DNA of 64,000 nt from Pedobacter sp. SL55 (GTDB taxonomy: Bacteria > Bacteroidota > Bacteroidia > Sphingobacteriales > Sphingobacteriaceae), in assembly GCF_026625705.1 (NCBI RefSeq), contig NZ_CP113059.1:2418001-2482000 (forward strand), in the 5' to 3' direction. The notes beneath the pieces are model-generated. The model was given only the letters and a program-made list of their open reading frames with translations. It did not search any database and was not told where the DNA came from. Numbering within the stretch: the first letter of the stretch is position 1; each line of letters opens with the position of its first letter. The translations under genes were made by a program, and so were the position numbers. This document shows positions 24,998 to 33,953 of this stretch, one piece after another.

Positions 24998-26802
24998 ATG
25001 AGAAAAACTTTACTCTTTTTATTGTTATTATGCACTAAACTTACTTTTGCTCAGTTAAATGACAATTTTTCTGACGGAGATTTTACCAATAATCCAGCTT
25101 GGGGAGGCTCAACAGCTTCCTTTCAAGTTATAGACGGCGTTTTAACTTCTAACGGACCGCAGTCTACAAGTACATTATATCTTTCTACTCCAAATTCTTT
25201 AGCTGGTAATACTGCTTGGGAGTTTTTGGTAAATTTGGCTTTTGATCCAAGCACAACCAATTATCCTCGTATTTACTTGATATCCAATCAGGAAGATTTG
25301 TCTGCCACTACTGGTAAACAAGCTTATTATTTACAATTGGGCTCTAGTACAAGTGCAGAAAATTTCTCATTGGTGCGCCAAAACGGAACAATGTTAACCA
25401 CCATTTTAGCTTTACCAGATAAAACCAGAAGTCCAGTAAGTAGTGTAAATGTACGGGTTAGGGTAGAGCGTACTGTTACAGGTAGATGGGCTATTTATAC
25501 CGATTTTACAGGAGGTAGAAACTTTACCTACGATGGAGGCATAACCGATAATACTTACACCAATACTTCTTATTTTGGGGTCTATTGTAGATATAGCACT
25601 GCATCTAGGTACAATATGTTTAAGTTTGATGATTTTAAGATTGAACCTTATGTAGATGTTACAGCCCCTAAACTTACTAATGCTACTGTTCTTTCGCCAA
25701 CTTCGGTGCAGGTTAATTTTAGTGAACCTATGCCCGATGCGCTAATTTTAGATGTGAACAATTATAACATTAACAATGGGATAGGCAAGCCATCGCAAGT
25801 ACAGCTAAATGGAACCGCTGGCAACAGTGTAATATTAACTTTGGCTAACCCAATAGTGGCAAGTGTTGAAAGTATACTTACCGTAAGCAACGTAACAGAC
25901 TATACGGGTTTGGTTGTAGATCCAAATGCCAATACGGCGCCAATTTTACTTCCTGGAACTATAGAGCCTAATGATATTTTAATCAGCGAAATTTACTTTT
26001 TAACATAAAAACAGGTGGTGCAGATTTTGTTGAAGTTTATAATGCTACTAATAAAATTCTCGATTTAAAGGAATTGACAATTTCTAACCCAGCGGCTTCT
26101 AGTACCACAAAAAGGACTATATCAACAACTTCCGTATTCATTCGGCCAAAAACTTATTGGGTATTAACAGCCAATCCAGAAATTACAAAACAGCATTATG
26201 AGGTTAAAAATCCAACTCAAATGGTACAAGTAGCCAGTATGCCAGCGTTTAATAACGAGAGCGGCACGGTTAAGCTATGGAAAGACGATACCACAATAGA
26301 TGAATTGTCTTATACCGAAAAAATGCATCATGCTTTGCTTAAAGAAGTAAAAGGAGTTTCTCTAGAACGAGTATCTTTCAGCAAGAGTGGTAACGAGCCT
26401 GGTAACTTACAGTCTGCTGCGGCCTCTGTTGGTTTTGCTACGCCAACTTATCAAAATTCACAAAATGAAGATACAAGTGTGAAAAACTCAATGACTTTAG
26501 CGAGTAAAACTTTTTCCCCAGATAACGATGGTTTCGAAGATTTGTTGGAAATCAACTATCAGTTTAAAGAAAACGGCAACTTAGCTACCATTAATATTTA
26601 CACAGATAAAGGTGTTTTAGTGCGTAGATTGGCAAGAAATGTAACTATGTCTACACAAGGAACTATTAATTGGGATGGTTTAAATGATGGCGGACAATTA
26701 TGTAAGGTTGGTTTGTATGTAATTAAAACAGATCTTTTTAATCTTGCTGGTAATACAACTCACTTTAAACAAACTTGTGTATTGGCTTCGAAGCTAAATT
26801 AA
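24998..26802 (+). pseudogene. Secreted lamin-tail-domain protein, frameshifted
   Basis: The protein has a signal peptide (MRKTLLFLLLLCTKLTFAQ), then a LamG/jelly-roll-like region (about residues 20-215). An Ig-like segment follows (VLSPTSVQVNFSEPMPDALI). A lamin-tail domain begins ILISEIYF and is cut by TAA at 26006. The other frame resumes with NIKTGGADFVEVYNATNKIL, so the shift is in the T5 run 25997-26001; six T would join the frames. The C terminus (TFSPDNDGFEDLLEINYQF) is a FlgD/gliding-type domain. The second part starts nominally at 26074. The function is probably surface or extracellular. YdcF-like follows by 8 bp. Confidence 0.75.
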
Positions 26803-26810
26803 AATTACTA

Positions 26811-27560
26811 ATGACCTTCTTTCTGTCTAAGTTTTTGTTGTTTATTATCCGTCCATTGGTATGGATATCTGTATTGGCCATTTATAGTTTGTGCTCTAAA
26901 AGTAAGCGCAATAAGAAAAGATCATTAACAGTTTTAATTGTGTTGTTGCTTTTTATGTCTAATCAGTTCATTCTTGGCAAAGTAGCAGGTTTATACGAAC
27001 CTAAAGCACCAGTTTTAGCGCATTACGATGTAGGCCTACTTTTAGGTGGTTTTTCTAGTTATAATGAACAAACTAAATCATTAAAGGCCGAATATTCTGG
27101 AGATAGATTGGCACAAACGGTTAAGCTCTATCATCAAAGAAAAATAGATAGAGTATTGATGAGTGGCGGCAGTGGTGGTTTCTTAGAGAGAAATCCGCCA
27201 GAGGCGATATATGCAGCAGCATATTTGAACGCAGTAGGTGTGCCAGATAGTGCCCTAATTATTGAAAAAGAAAGCCGAAATACGAAGGAAAACTTTGCTT
27301 ATGCAGATAAGCTTTTAAAGGCATTGAACAAACCTGATGCTGAAATTTTGGTAATTACCAGTGCTTGGCACATTCCAAGAACTAAGTTGCTTGCCGAAAA
27401 GCAGGGGCTTAAAAATGTAACTTATTACCCTACTAATTCTTTAAGTGACAATTATTCTTTTGAAGATTGTTTATTACCGCAAGCCGAAGCGATAATGGGA
27501 TGGGAGCTATTGATTAAAGAGTGGGTTGGGTATTTGACGACTAAAATTGGATTAACCTAA
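26811..27560 (+). CDS. YdcF/ElyC-family (DUF218) membrane protein
   Basis: This 249-residue protein has two N-terminal membrane segments (LFIIRPLVWISVLAIYSL and SLTVLIVLLLFMSNQFIL). A DUF218 domain follows: VGLLLGGFSSYNEQ, RVLMSGGSGGFLERNPPEA, EKESRNTKENFAYA and VITSAWHIPRTKLLAEKQGL. Relatives such as E. coli ElyC and SanA affect envelope integrity; the reaction is unknown. Start 26811, 8 bp after the previous stop, avoids an extension that overlaps the lamin-tail gene. Confidence 0.88.
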   Translation: MTFFLSKFLLFIIRPLVWISVLAIYSLCSKSKRNKKRSLTVLIVLLLFMSNQFILGKVAGLYEPKAPVLAHYDVGLLLGGFSSYNEQTKSLKAEYSGDRLAQTVKLYHQRKIDRVLMSGGSGGFLERNPPEAIYAAAYLNAVGVPDSALIIEKESRNTKENFAYADKLLKALNKPDAEILVITSAWHIPRTKLLAEKQGLKNVTYYPTNSLSDNYSFEDCLLPQAEAIMGWELLIKEWVGYLTTKIGLT

Positions 27561-27590
27561 TCCTTTGATCGTACGCTATTAGAACGTGGA

Positions 27591-27640
27591 GAGAAATCTT
27601 TGAAAAGGTTTTTTATCTTATATCAATCCAAAGATTTCTC
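27591..27640. repeat. GAGAAATCT-type inverted repeat between convergent genes
   Basis: Perfect 12-bp arms GAGAAATCTTTG (27591-27602) and CAAAGATTTCTC (27629-27640) enclose a T-rich loop. The repeat lies between the converging YdcF-like and isomerase genes and could terminate both. Its core GAGAAATCT recurs in the inverted repeats near 48852 and 63191. Confidence 0.6.
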
Positions 27641-27675
27641 CGTTACGTTAACATTTCAGTAAAAATGACGAGAGT

Positions 27676-28557
27676 TTATTTTAACAAACTACCGTTAATA
27701 TAGTCGATACTTGTTTTAATAGAACCAATATGATCTGGCTTGTAGTTGGTTTCTTGCTCTAAATAAATGTGCTTTACACCAGAAAGTTTGGCCTTTGCAA
27801 AAATAGATTTGAAATCGATACTACCATTTCCAATTTCGGTATTCCAAGTTTTTTTAGTTTTATCCATATCTTTTATATGCCACATTTTAAACCTGCCAGG
27901 ATATTTTTTAAACAGATCTACTGGATTATGTCCAGCAAAAACTGCCCAGTATAAATCTAATTCAAAATAAACCAATTTAGGGTCTGTTTCTGCTAATAAT
28001 ATTTCAAATCCTGTGGTGTCTCCATGTTTATCAAACTCGAAACCGTGGTTGTGGTAGCCTACATTGATACCCGATTTCTTACACAATTCGCCAGCCTTAT
28101 TTAATCGTTCGGCTACTCTTTTATAATCATCTGCTGTTTTACGTAGGTCTTCGCCCAACCACGGTGCCACTACATATTTGGCGCCTAAAACATTCGAGGC
28201 TTCAATGTAAGATTTTATATCATCCAAATTGCCCGAACTGATATAATTATCAAAACCGAAATGCCCACTAGGAGAATATAGGCCATTGCTGTCTAGCAAC
28301 GCCTTGAAATTTTTTGGAGTTAGCCCCCAAAAACTGCCATTGGGTGCATAGCCATAGGATTCTACTTCTTTAAAACCAGCCTTGGCAACTTTTTCAATTA
28401 CGCCCTTTACATCTTTACCAATAATGTCTCTTAAACTATAAAGCTGTATACCTACTGCTCTTTTAGCGGGTGCAAAAGCATTGGTTAACGAGGGTGCTAT
28501 TGCTAAGCTTGCCGCCAGTAAACCTGTGTTTTTTATAAAATTTCTTCTTGTGGTCAT
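27676..28557 (-). CDS. Tat-exported TIM-barrel sugar isomerase/epimerase
   Basis: This 293-residue protein belongs to the AP-endonuclease-2/xylose-isomerase-like superfamily (PF01261). It has a twin-arginine signal (TTRRNFIKNTGLLAASLAIA). The barrel has KEVESYGY, YHNHGFEFDKHGD (metal His-Asn-His), ELDLYWAVFAGHNPV and MWHIKDMDKTKKTW (metal His/Asp). It begins 2 bp after the permease stop and ends the operon. It is paralogous to 38910-39812 and more distantly to 32765-33817. The substrate is inferred to be a keto-sugar or glycoside intermediate in the periplasm. Confidence 0.88.
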   Translation of the reverse strand: MTTRRNFIKNTGLLAASLAIAPSLTNAFAPAKRAVGIQLYSLRDIIGKDVKGVIEKVAKAGFKEVESYGYAPNGSFWGLTPKNFKALLDSNGLYSPSGHFGFDNYISSGNLDDIKSYIEASNVLGAKYVVAPWLGEDLRKTADDYKRVAERLNKAGELCKKSGINVGYHNHGFEFDKHGDTTGFEILLAETDPKLVYFELDLYWAVFAGHNPVDLFKKYPGRFKMWHIKDMDKTKKTWNTEIGNGSIDFKSIFAKAKLSGVKHIYLEQETNYKPDHIGSIKTSIDYINGSLLK

Positions 28558-28559
28558 GG

Positions 28560-29786
28560 TTAAACAGATTCTGTTTTTGTTTTGTCGTTAAATAATAAGC
28601 TGAAAAGTAAGAACACTACAAACGCTATGCCCGCAGGGATACTCCAAATCATTTTCCAGTCTTCTACACCATTTGTTTTGTAAATTTCAGTGATTTGACC
28701 TGCCACAATAAAGCCAATAAGCATGCCTACTCCGTAAGTAGCCAAAGTAATTAAACCCTGTGCCGAACTTTTAAATTTATCGCCAGCTTTAGAGTTAGTA
28801 TATATTTGTCCTGATACGAAAAAGAAATCGTAACAAATACCATGCAGGGCGATACCTAAAATCAGCATAAAGCTAAGCTCTCCAGCGTTTCCAAAAGCGA
28901 AGAATAAATACCTTACTGTCCAAGCTAGCATACCTACCAATATGGTTTTTTTGAAACCGAATTTCTTGAAGAAAACCGGGATTGCTAACAAGAATAAAAC
29001 TTCAGAAACTTGGCCAATTGTCATTTTTCCTGTTGGATTATCCATACCTATTTTTGATAAAAATAAGTTGGCGTTTTGATAGTAAAATGCTAATGGGATA
29101 CAAATCAAAATAGATGAAATAAAGAAAATAAGGAAGTTTTTATCTTTAAGCAATTTCAAAGCATCTAAACCTAATATCTCCGACACTTTAATCTTTTCTG
29201 TAGATTTATTTTTTGGCGGAGTTTTAGGTAATAGGAAACTGAAAATACCTAAGCCTAAAGAAGCTACTGCCGACATGAGGAAAGTGTTTTTTAATGCGCC
29301 GTTAGCTGATGCTTCTTGAGAATCCCAATGGAAGAAATAGCTGATTAAAACACCTGCTAAAATCCATCCGATGGTGCCCCAAATTCTGATATTAGAGAAC
29401 TCTTTTTCTGGGTCGCCCATTTGATTAAAAGATACAGAATTAACCAGTGCTAAGGTTGGCATATACAACACCATATAAACAAAAACATAAGGGTAAAACA
29501 CACTGATATCAGTTGCGCTGTACATTTGATACATTAAAATAGCACCAACAATGTGAAGCACGCCTAATATTTTTTCAGCATTGAAATATCTATCGGCAAT
29601 TAATCCTATGATAAATGGTGCGATGATAGCTCCCCATGATTGGGTAGAAAATACCGAGCCAATTTCTGGTCCGGAAGCGCTTAGGTTTTTATCAAGAAAA
29701 GTGCCTAAGGTAACAAACCATCCGCCCCAAATAAAAAATTCGAGGAACATCATAAAGGATAGCTTGAAGCGTGTTGTTGCGTTCAT
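28560..29786 (-). CDS. MFS permease, nucleoside/H+ symporter-like
   Basis: This 408-residue inner-membrane transporter has about 12 hydrophobic segments. It starts LSFMMFLEFFIWGGWFVTLG, followed by IIAPFIIGLIADRYFNAEKI and FSNIRIWGTIGWILAGV, features of the NupG/XapB-like MFS group. Within the sugar-oxidation island it probably carries a modified sugar from periplasm to cytoplasm rather than a nucleoside. It follows DUF1080 by 151 bp, a gap that contains a palindromic repeat. Confidence 0.8.
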   Translation of the reverse strand: MNATTRFKLSFMMFLEFFIWGGWFVTLGTFLDKNLSASGPEIGSVFSTQSWGAIIAPFIIGLIADRYFNAEKILGVLHIVGAILMYQMYSATDISVFYPYVFVYMVLYMPTLALVNSVSFNQMGDPEKEFSNIRIWGTIGWILAGVLISYFFHWDSQEASANGALKNTFLMSAVASLGLGIFSFLLPKTPPKNKSTEKIKVSEILGLDALKLLKDKNFLIFFISSILICIPLAFYYQNANLFLSKIGMDNPTGKMTIGQVSEVLFLLAIPVFFKKFGFKKTILVGMLAWTVRYLFFAFGNAGELSFMLILGIALHGICYDFFFVSGQIYTNSKAGDKFKSSAQGLITLATYGVGMLIGFIVAGQITEIYKTNGVEDWKMIWSIPAGIAFVVFLLFSLLFNDKTKTESV

Positions 29787-29828
29787 GTTTTAGTTTTTGG
29801 TTTTAGGGTCCCTCTATGCCTTTGGCAT

Positions 29829-29847
29829 CTCTCCCCAAAAGGGAGAG
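29829..29847. repeat. CCCTCC-family palindrome upstream of the permease
   Basis: CTCTCCC-CAAAA-GGGAGAG, with a following TTTGGGGTTGG tail, lies between the permease and DUF1080 genes. Confidence 0.5.
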
Positions 29848-29937
29848 AAAAGCATTTGGGGTTGGTTCTTTGGATTATGTTAGTTTTCTAGTCAGCCCAT
29901 ACTGGGCTAATACCTGACCACTTACACCTGTTCCCTG

Positions 29938-30612
29938 TTATAATTCTTTAATTTCTATGTTGCGAAACCAAACCTCGTCGCCGTGGTCTTGCAATGCAAT
30001 TTTTCCAGTTTTGTAAGTTCCAAAACCATTCCATTTAGCAAACTTGCTGCCTACAATTAGGTTTTTCCAGTTTTCATCCCACATGGTGGTTTCTACAACT
30101 TTTTTACCGTTTAATTTAAGTGTTAGCTTGCCGTTATTGCTAATAATTTCTGCTAAATTCCACTCGCCAACAGGTTTAACTGGTTCGCTTTTGCTTTTTA
30201 TCATGTCATACAAATCTCCAGCACGGTGCTTGGTAATTTTGCCATCTGGGTGGCCATCGTTATCTAATACCTGCATTTCTGGTCCAGTTAAGTAGGTTTG
30301 CTTGTATTTAGCTGGATCTTCGTGTACAAAGAAGATAATTCCGCTATTAGCTTTAGGCGCAACTTTCCATTCTATTTTAAGATGGAAATTGCTGTATTCT
30401 TTATCTGTAACTAAATCTCCACGATCTTTGGCTTTTGGGTCGAAGTGGAGTACACCGTCTTCGGCTTTCCATGCTTTGCCAGCAACATCTTTACCATAGG
30501 TGTGCCAACCGGTAGTTGTTTTTCCATCGAAAAGAGGAGTGAAGCCTTTTTTCTTTTGTGCGTTAACGCTAATTGAAGCAAGCATAAGTGCTGCTATTAA
30601 TATTTTTTTCAT
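29938..30612 (-). CDS. DUF1080 protein (3-keto-disaccharide hydrolase family)
   Basis: This 224-residue secreted protein has a signal peptide (MKKILIAALMLASISVNAQ). The DUF1080 beta-sandwich (PF06439) follows: FTPLFDGKTTTGWHTYGKDV, WKVAPKANSGIIFFVHED, GPEMQVLDNDGHPDG, HRAGDLYDMI and VWFRNIEIKEL. Pfam describes the family as 3-keto-disaccharide hydrolases, which cleave glycosides oxidised at C3. The neighbouring C3-type dehydrogenase components support this. It is expected in the periplasm. Confidence 0.88.
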   Translation of the reverse strand: MKKILIAALMLASISVNAQKKKGFTPLFDGKTTTGWHTYGKDVAGKAWKAEDGVLHFDPKAKDRGDLVTDKEYSNFHLKIEWKVAPKANSGIIFFVHEDPAKYKQTYLTGPEMQVLDNDGHPDGKITKHRAGDLYDMIKSKSEPVKPVGEWNLAEIISNNGKLTLKLNGKKVVETTMWDENWKNLIVGSKFAKWNGFGTYKTGKIALQDHGDEVWFRNIEIKEL

Positions 30613-30695
30613 TTTATTTTAATATATCACGTTTTAATAAACACTCCGGTCTTCAACCACGTTCCGATATATTGAAAGGAATGCAGCACGCAATT

Positions 30696-30712
30696 CCCCT
30701 CTTCTAGAGGGG
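30696..30712. repeat. CCCTCC-family palindrome downstream of an oxidoreductase gene
   Basis: CCCCTCT-TCT-AGAGGGG is followed by an AAGGCGGGGTG tail. A second small palindrome, CCCGCCTACGCGGG, lies about 50 bp further on. Both are in the 172-bp gap between DUF1080 and the Tat oxidoreductase. Confidence 0.5.
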
Positions 30713-30784
30713 GGCCTAAAAGGCGGGGTGTTTTTTATTAAAAATCGCATTACGACTCCCGCCTACGCGGGAATGACGAAGTGC

Positions 30785-32233
30785 CTATTTCTCTCCTAAT
30801 TTCCAACCTTCGCGGTAATCTCTCTTCACAAATTGATTTACATCGTCGAAGTTGGTTACTTTCATTTGGTCGTTATCCCAAAGTAGTTTTCTGTATCTGC
30901 CAGGGAAACTTGTTTTGCCTTTGTCGTCTATCTTTTTAATATCGGTAGCTCTAATAGCCAAGTTAGCCATTAACAAGCATTCGGTTAAAGGACCAGCAAT
31001 CTCAAAAGGAGAGCTTAGCTCTTTTTTGCCATAACCTGCAATACAACCCTCTACCCATTGTCCGTAGTGGCCATTAGCTTGCCCAGGTACACGAGCAAAC
31101 TTTTGTGCTACGTTCAAATTTTCGTTGCGTGAAAGCGGAAGTAATCTTGCTTTATCGCCGTAAGTGTTAGACATCATTTTGCCTTTGGTACCGATAAATA
31201 AAGTTCCATTACCACCATCGCCAAATACTTCGTCTGCTCCTAATTCTTCTGGACGAGTAGGTTGTATACCGCCATCCATCCAGTGCACAGTAACATCGCC
31301 CTGCGTTTTTTCTGTTTTAGGGAATTTTAAGGTTACATGGCTAGAAGGAGGACAGCTTTCAGGGAAATATCCACGTTTAAACTCGTCTACATAAACCGAA
31401 CCCACACTTGCTTCTACTTCTGTAGCATATTTTAATTTGAGCACGCTGAAAGGGGTTTCTAATAAGTGACAACCCATATCGCCTAAAGCGCCAGTACCAT
31501 AATCCCACCAGCCACGCCAGTTAAAAGGAACTAGTTTTTCTACATAATCTTTGTAAGGAGCGGTGCCCAACCATAAATCCCAATCTAAATCTTTAGGCAC
31601 TTCTGCTTTATTTGCCGACCAAGGAATACCTTGTGGCCAAACTGGTCGGTCTGTCCAAGCGTAAATGGTATGTACATCGCCAATTAAGCCAGCATCATAC
31701 CATTCTTTAAGCAAACGAGGCCCATCGTTACTGGCACCTTGGTTGCCCATTTGTGTTACCACTTTATATCTTTTGGCAGCCTCTGTTAAAATACGGGCTT
31801 CGTAAATATCGTGTGTTAATGGCTTTTGCACATAAACGTGTTTACGTAATTGCATTGCGGCCAAAGTTTGTATCGCATGGTTATGGTCTGGCGTTGATAC
31901 GGTAACGGCATCAAAATGTTTATGTTCTTTATCGAACATTTCACGCCAGTCTTTATAGAACTTAGCTTTAGGGAAACGTTTTACACTATTGGCCGCTCTT
32001 CTAGCATCAACATCACATAAATAGGCAATTTCGGCTTTGCCACTTTCGTGAATTAAACGTAAATCGCTATCTCCCTTGCCGCCTACGCCAATACCCGCTA
32101 CAATTAGTCTATCGCTTGGTGCAAGAAAGCCCTTGCCACCTAATACGTGACGCGGAACAATGGTAAACGCAGCAGTCGCAACGGCTCCCATTTTGAGGAA
32201 GTTACGTCTGCTTTGGTTGTTGTTGTGGTTCAT
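30785..32233 (-). CDS. Tat-exported Gfo/Idh/MocA oxidoreductase
   Basis: This 482-residue NAD(P)-dependent sugar oxidoreductase has a twin-arginine signal (QSRRNFLKMGAVATAAFTIV). The Rossmann domain has VAGIGVGGKGDSD and VSTPDHNHAIQTLAAMQLRK. The usual EKP is QKP (VYVQKPLTHDIYEA), as in many exported members. The GFO C-terminal domain has WWDYGTGALGDMGCHLLETP with the catalytic-type D...H. Tat export implies folding with a tightly bound nucleotide before transport. It follows the cytochrome c gene by 88 bp. Confidence 0.9.
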   Translation of the reverse strand: MNHNNNQSRRNFLKMGAVATAAFTIVPRHVLGGKGFLAPSDRLIVAGIGVGGKGDSDLRLIHESGKAEIAYLCDVDARRAANSVKRFPKAKFYKDWREMFDKEHKHFDAVTVSTPDHNHAIQTLAAMQLRKHVYVQKPLTHDIYEARILTEAAKRYKVVTQMGNQGASNDGPRLLKEWYDAGLIGDVHTIYAWTDRPVWPQGIPWSANKAEVPKDLDWDLWLGTAPYKDYVEKLVPFNWRGWWDYGTGALGDMGCHLLETPFSVLKLKYATEVEASVGSVYVDEFKRGYFPESCPPSSHVTLKFPKTEKTQGDVTVHWMDGGIQPTRPEELGADEVFGDGGNGTLFIGTKGKMMSNTYGDKARLLPLSRNENLNVAQKFARVPGQANGHYGQWVEGCIAGYGKKELSSPFEIAGPLTECLLMANLAIRATDIKKIDDKGKTSFPGRYRKLLWDNDQMKVTNFDDVNQFVKRDYREGWKLGEK

Positions 32234-32321
32234 TTTATATTTTGGTTTTTGGTTGGTTCATTTGTTCAATGGTTCATTAGGTCTTTATCTTTACTGATAC
32301 CTGACCACTGATCCCTAGCCA

Positions 32322-32714
32322 CTACTTTTTCAACGAAAGGATATATTTTGCCATTAATTTAGCATCGCTTTGCGAAATTTTTGGATGTGGTGTCATTGGA
32401 ATTTTACCCCAAACGCCAGAGCCACCTTTAATGATTTTATCGGCAAGGTAGGTTATACTTTTATCGTTTTTAGGATACTTTTTAGCTACATCAGTGTAAG
32501 ACGGGCCTATTAATTTATTGATTTTGTGGTGGCAACCGATACAGTCTGATTTAGCGATTAACAGCTCGCCGCCGCTCATTTGCATAGTTGCAATTTTAGG
32601 AATTGCAGGAGCAGCAATGGTTATTGCAGGTTCTGTTTTTGGTTCTGGTTTAAATGCTGATAATGAAGCAACGAATACTGATGTTACTCCAAGAATTAAA
32701 AGAGTTCGTTTCAT
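32322..32714 (-). CDS. Monohaem cytochrome c
   Basis: This 130-residue exported cytochrome has a signal peptide (MKRTLLILGVTSVFVASLSA) and the haem motif C58-I-G-C61-H62. The likely axial ligand is Met107 in KIPMTPHPKIS. Small size and the position four genes downstream of the GMC/gamma pair fit the role of electron acceptor for the sugar dehydrogenase. Confidence 0.9.
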   Translation of the reverse strand: MKRTLLILGVTSVFVASLSAFKPEPKTEPAITIAAPAIPKIATMQMSGGELLIAKSDCIGCHHKINKLIGPSYTDVAKKYPKNDKSITYLADKIIKGGSGVWGKIPMTPHPKISQSDAKLMAKYILSLKK

Positions 32715-32764
32715 GTGTGTGTGTTTTAAGTTAAAAGTATAAAGTAAAAAGTTAAAACAAAAAA

Positions 32765-33817
32765 TTATAGACCAAGTATTTTTTTATTAAAAGTGGCATC
32801 GCTTCCGGCAGCGGCAAAATCATCAAATGCTTTATCGGTTACGTTAATGATATGTTTTTTGATAAACTCGGCACCTTCACGAGCACCATCTTGTTGGTTT
32901 TTAATGCAACATTCCCATTCCATAACGGCCCAACCTTTATAATCGTATTGTGCTAATTTACTGAAAATGGTTTTGAAATCTACCTGGCCATCTCCTGGCG
33001 AACGGTAACGGCCTGCACGGTTAGCCCAACTTTGGTAGCCGCCAAAAGTTCCTTGTCTTCCTGTAGGGTTAAACTCCGAATCTTTTACGTGGAAAGCTTT
33101 GATCCTTTCGTGATATAAATCGATGTATTGGATGTAATCTAATTGCTGCAATACAAAGTGTGATGGATCGTAAAGCAAACAGGCTCTAGGATGTTGATTT
33201 ACTTTATCCAAGAACATTTCGTAAGTAACACCATCAAACAAGTCTTCACCTGGATGAATTTCATAGCAAACATCTACGCCACAATTATCAAATTCGTTTA
33301 AGATTGGTAACCAACGTTTGGCTAACTCGGTAAAAGCCTCGTCTACCAAACCATCTGGGCGTTGCGGCCAAGGGTGGAAGAATTGCCATAACAAGGAACC
33401 ACTAAATGTAGCGTGAGCATTTAATCCTAAATTTTGGGAAGCTTTTGCTGCGTATTTTAATTGTTGTATAGCCCATTCTGTACGTGCTTTTGGATTATTC
33501 TTCACTTCTGGCGCTGCAAAAGCATCGAACAGTTCGTTATAAGCAGGGTGTACCGCCACTAACTGACCTTGCAAGTGCGTAGAAAGTTCGGTAATTTTTA
33601 AACCGTGTACAGCTACTTTGCCAGTCAGCTCATCAGCATAGGTTTTACTTTCTGCGGCTAGTTTCAAATCAATAAACCGAGTGTCTAAGGTTGGCATTTG
33701 TATGCCTTTAAAACCTAAATCGGCTGCCCATTTACAAATCGAATCTAAGGAGTTGAAAGGTGCTTCATCACTGATGAATTGTGCTAAAAATACTGCAGGT
33801 CCTTGTATGGTAGTCAT
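32765..33817 (-). CDS. Cytoplasmic TIM-barrel sugar isomerase/epimerase
   Basis: This 350-residue PF01261 protein has no signal peptide (MTTIQGPAVFLAQFISDEAP). Metal-ligand segments are DVCYEIHPGEDLFDG, CLLYDPSHFVLQQLDYI, IKAFHVKDSEF and GWAVMEWECCI. It is longer than its two exported paralogues and has a different barrel, so it probably acts on the imported product. It lies between the cytoplasmic Gfo/Idh/MocA gene and cytochrome c. Confidence 0.88.
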   Translation of the reverse strand: MTTIQGPAVFLAQFISDEAPFNSLDSICKWAADLGFKGIQMPTLDTRFIDLKLAAESKTYADELTGKVAVHGLKITELSTHLQGQLVAVHPAYNELFDAFAAPEVKNNPKARTEWAIQQLKYAAKASQNLGLNAHATFSGSLLWQFFHPWPQRPDGLVDEAFTELAKRWLPILNEFDNCGVDVCYEIHPGEDLFDGVTYEMFLDKVNQHPRACLLYDPSHFVLQQLDYIQYIDLYHERIKAFHVKDSEFNPTGRQGTFGGYQSWANRAGRYRSPGDGQVDFKTIFSKLAQYDYKGWAVMEWECCIKNQQDGAREGAEFIKKHIINVTDKAFDDFAAAGSDATFNKKILGL

Positions 33818-33953
33818 TTGTTCTTTTCGTTGTTCGTTTTTCGCTCTTGGTTGGTTGTTCTTAGTTCTTCGCTATGCGTTCTCCGTTCTCCGTTCTCCGC
33901 TCTCTGTTGTTCAGTAAACTGATACCCAACCACTGAGATACCTAATCTCTTGT

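Noticed and set aside
25997..26001. Phase variation by homopolymer slippage
   Set aside because: Runs of five or six bases are too short to be convincing contingency loci; sequencing error is simpler.
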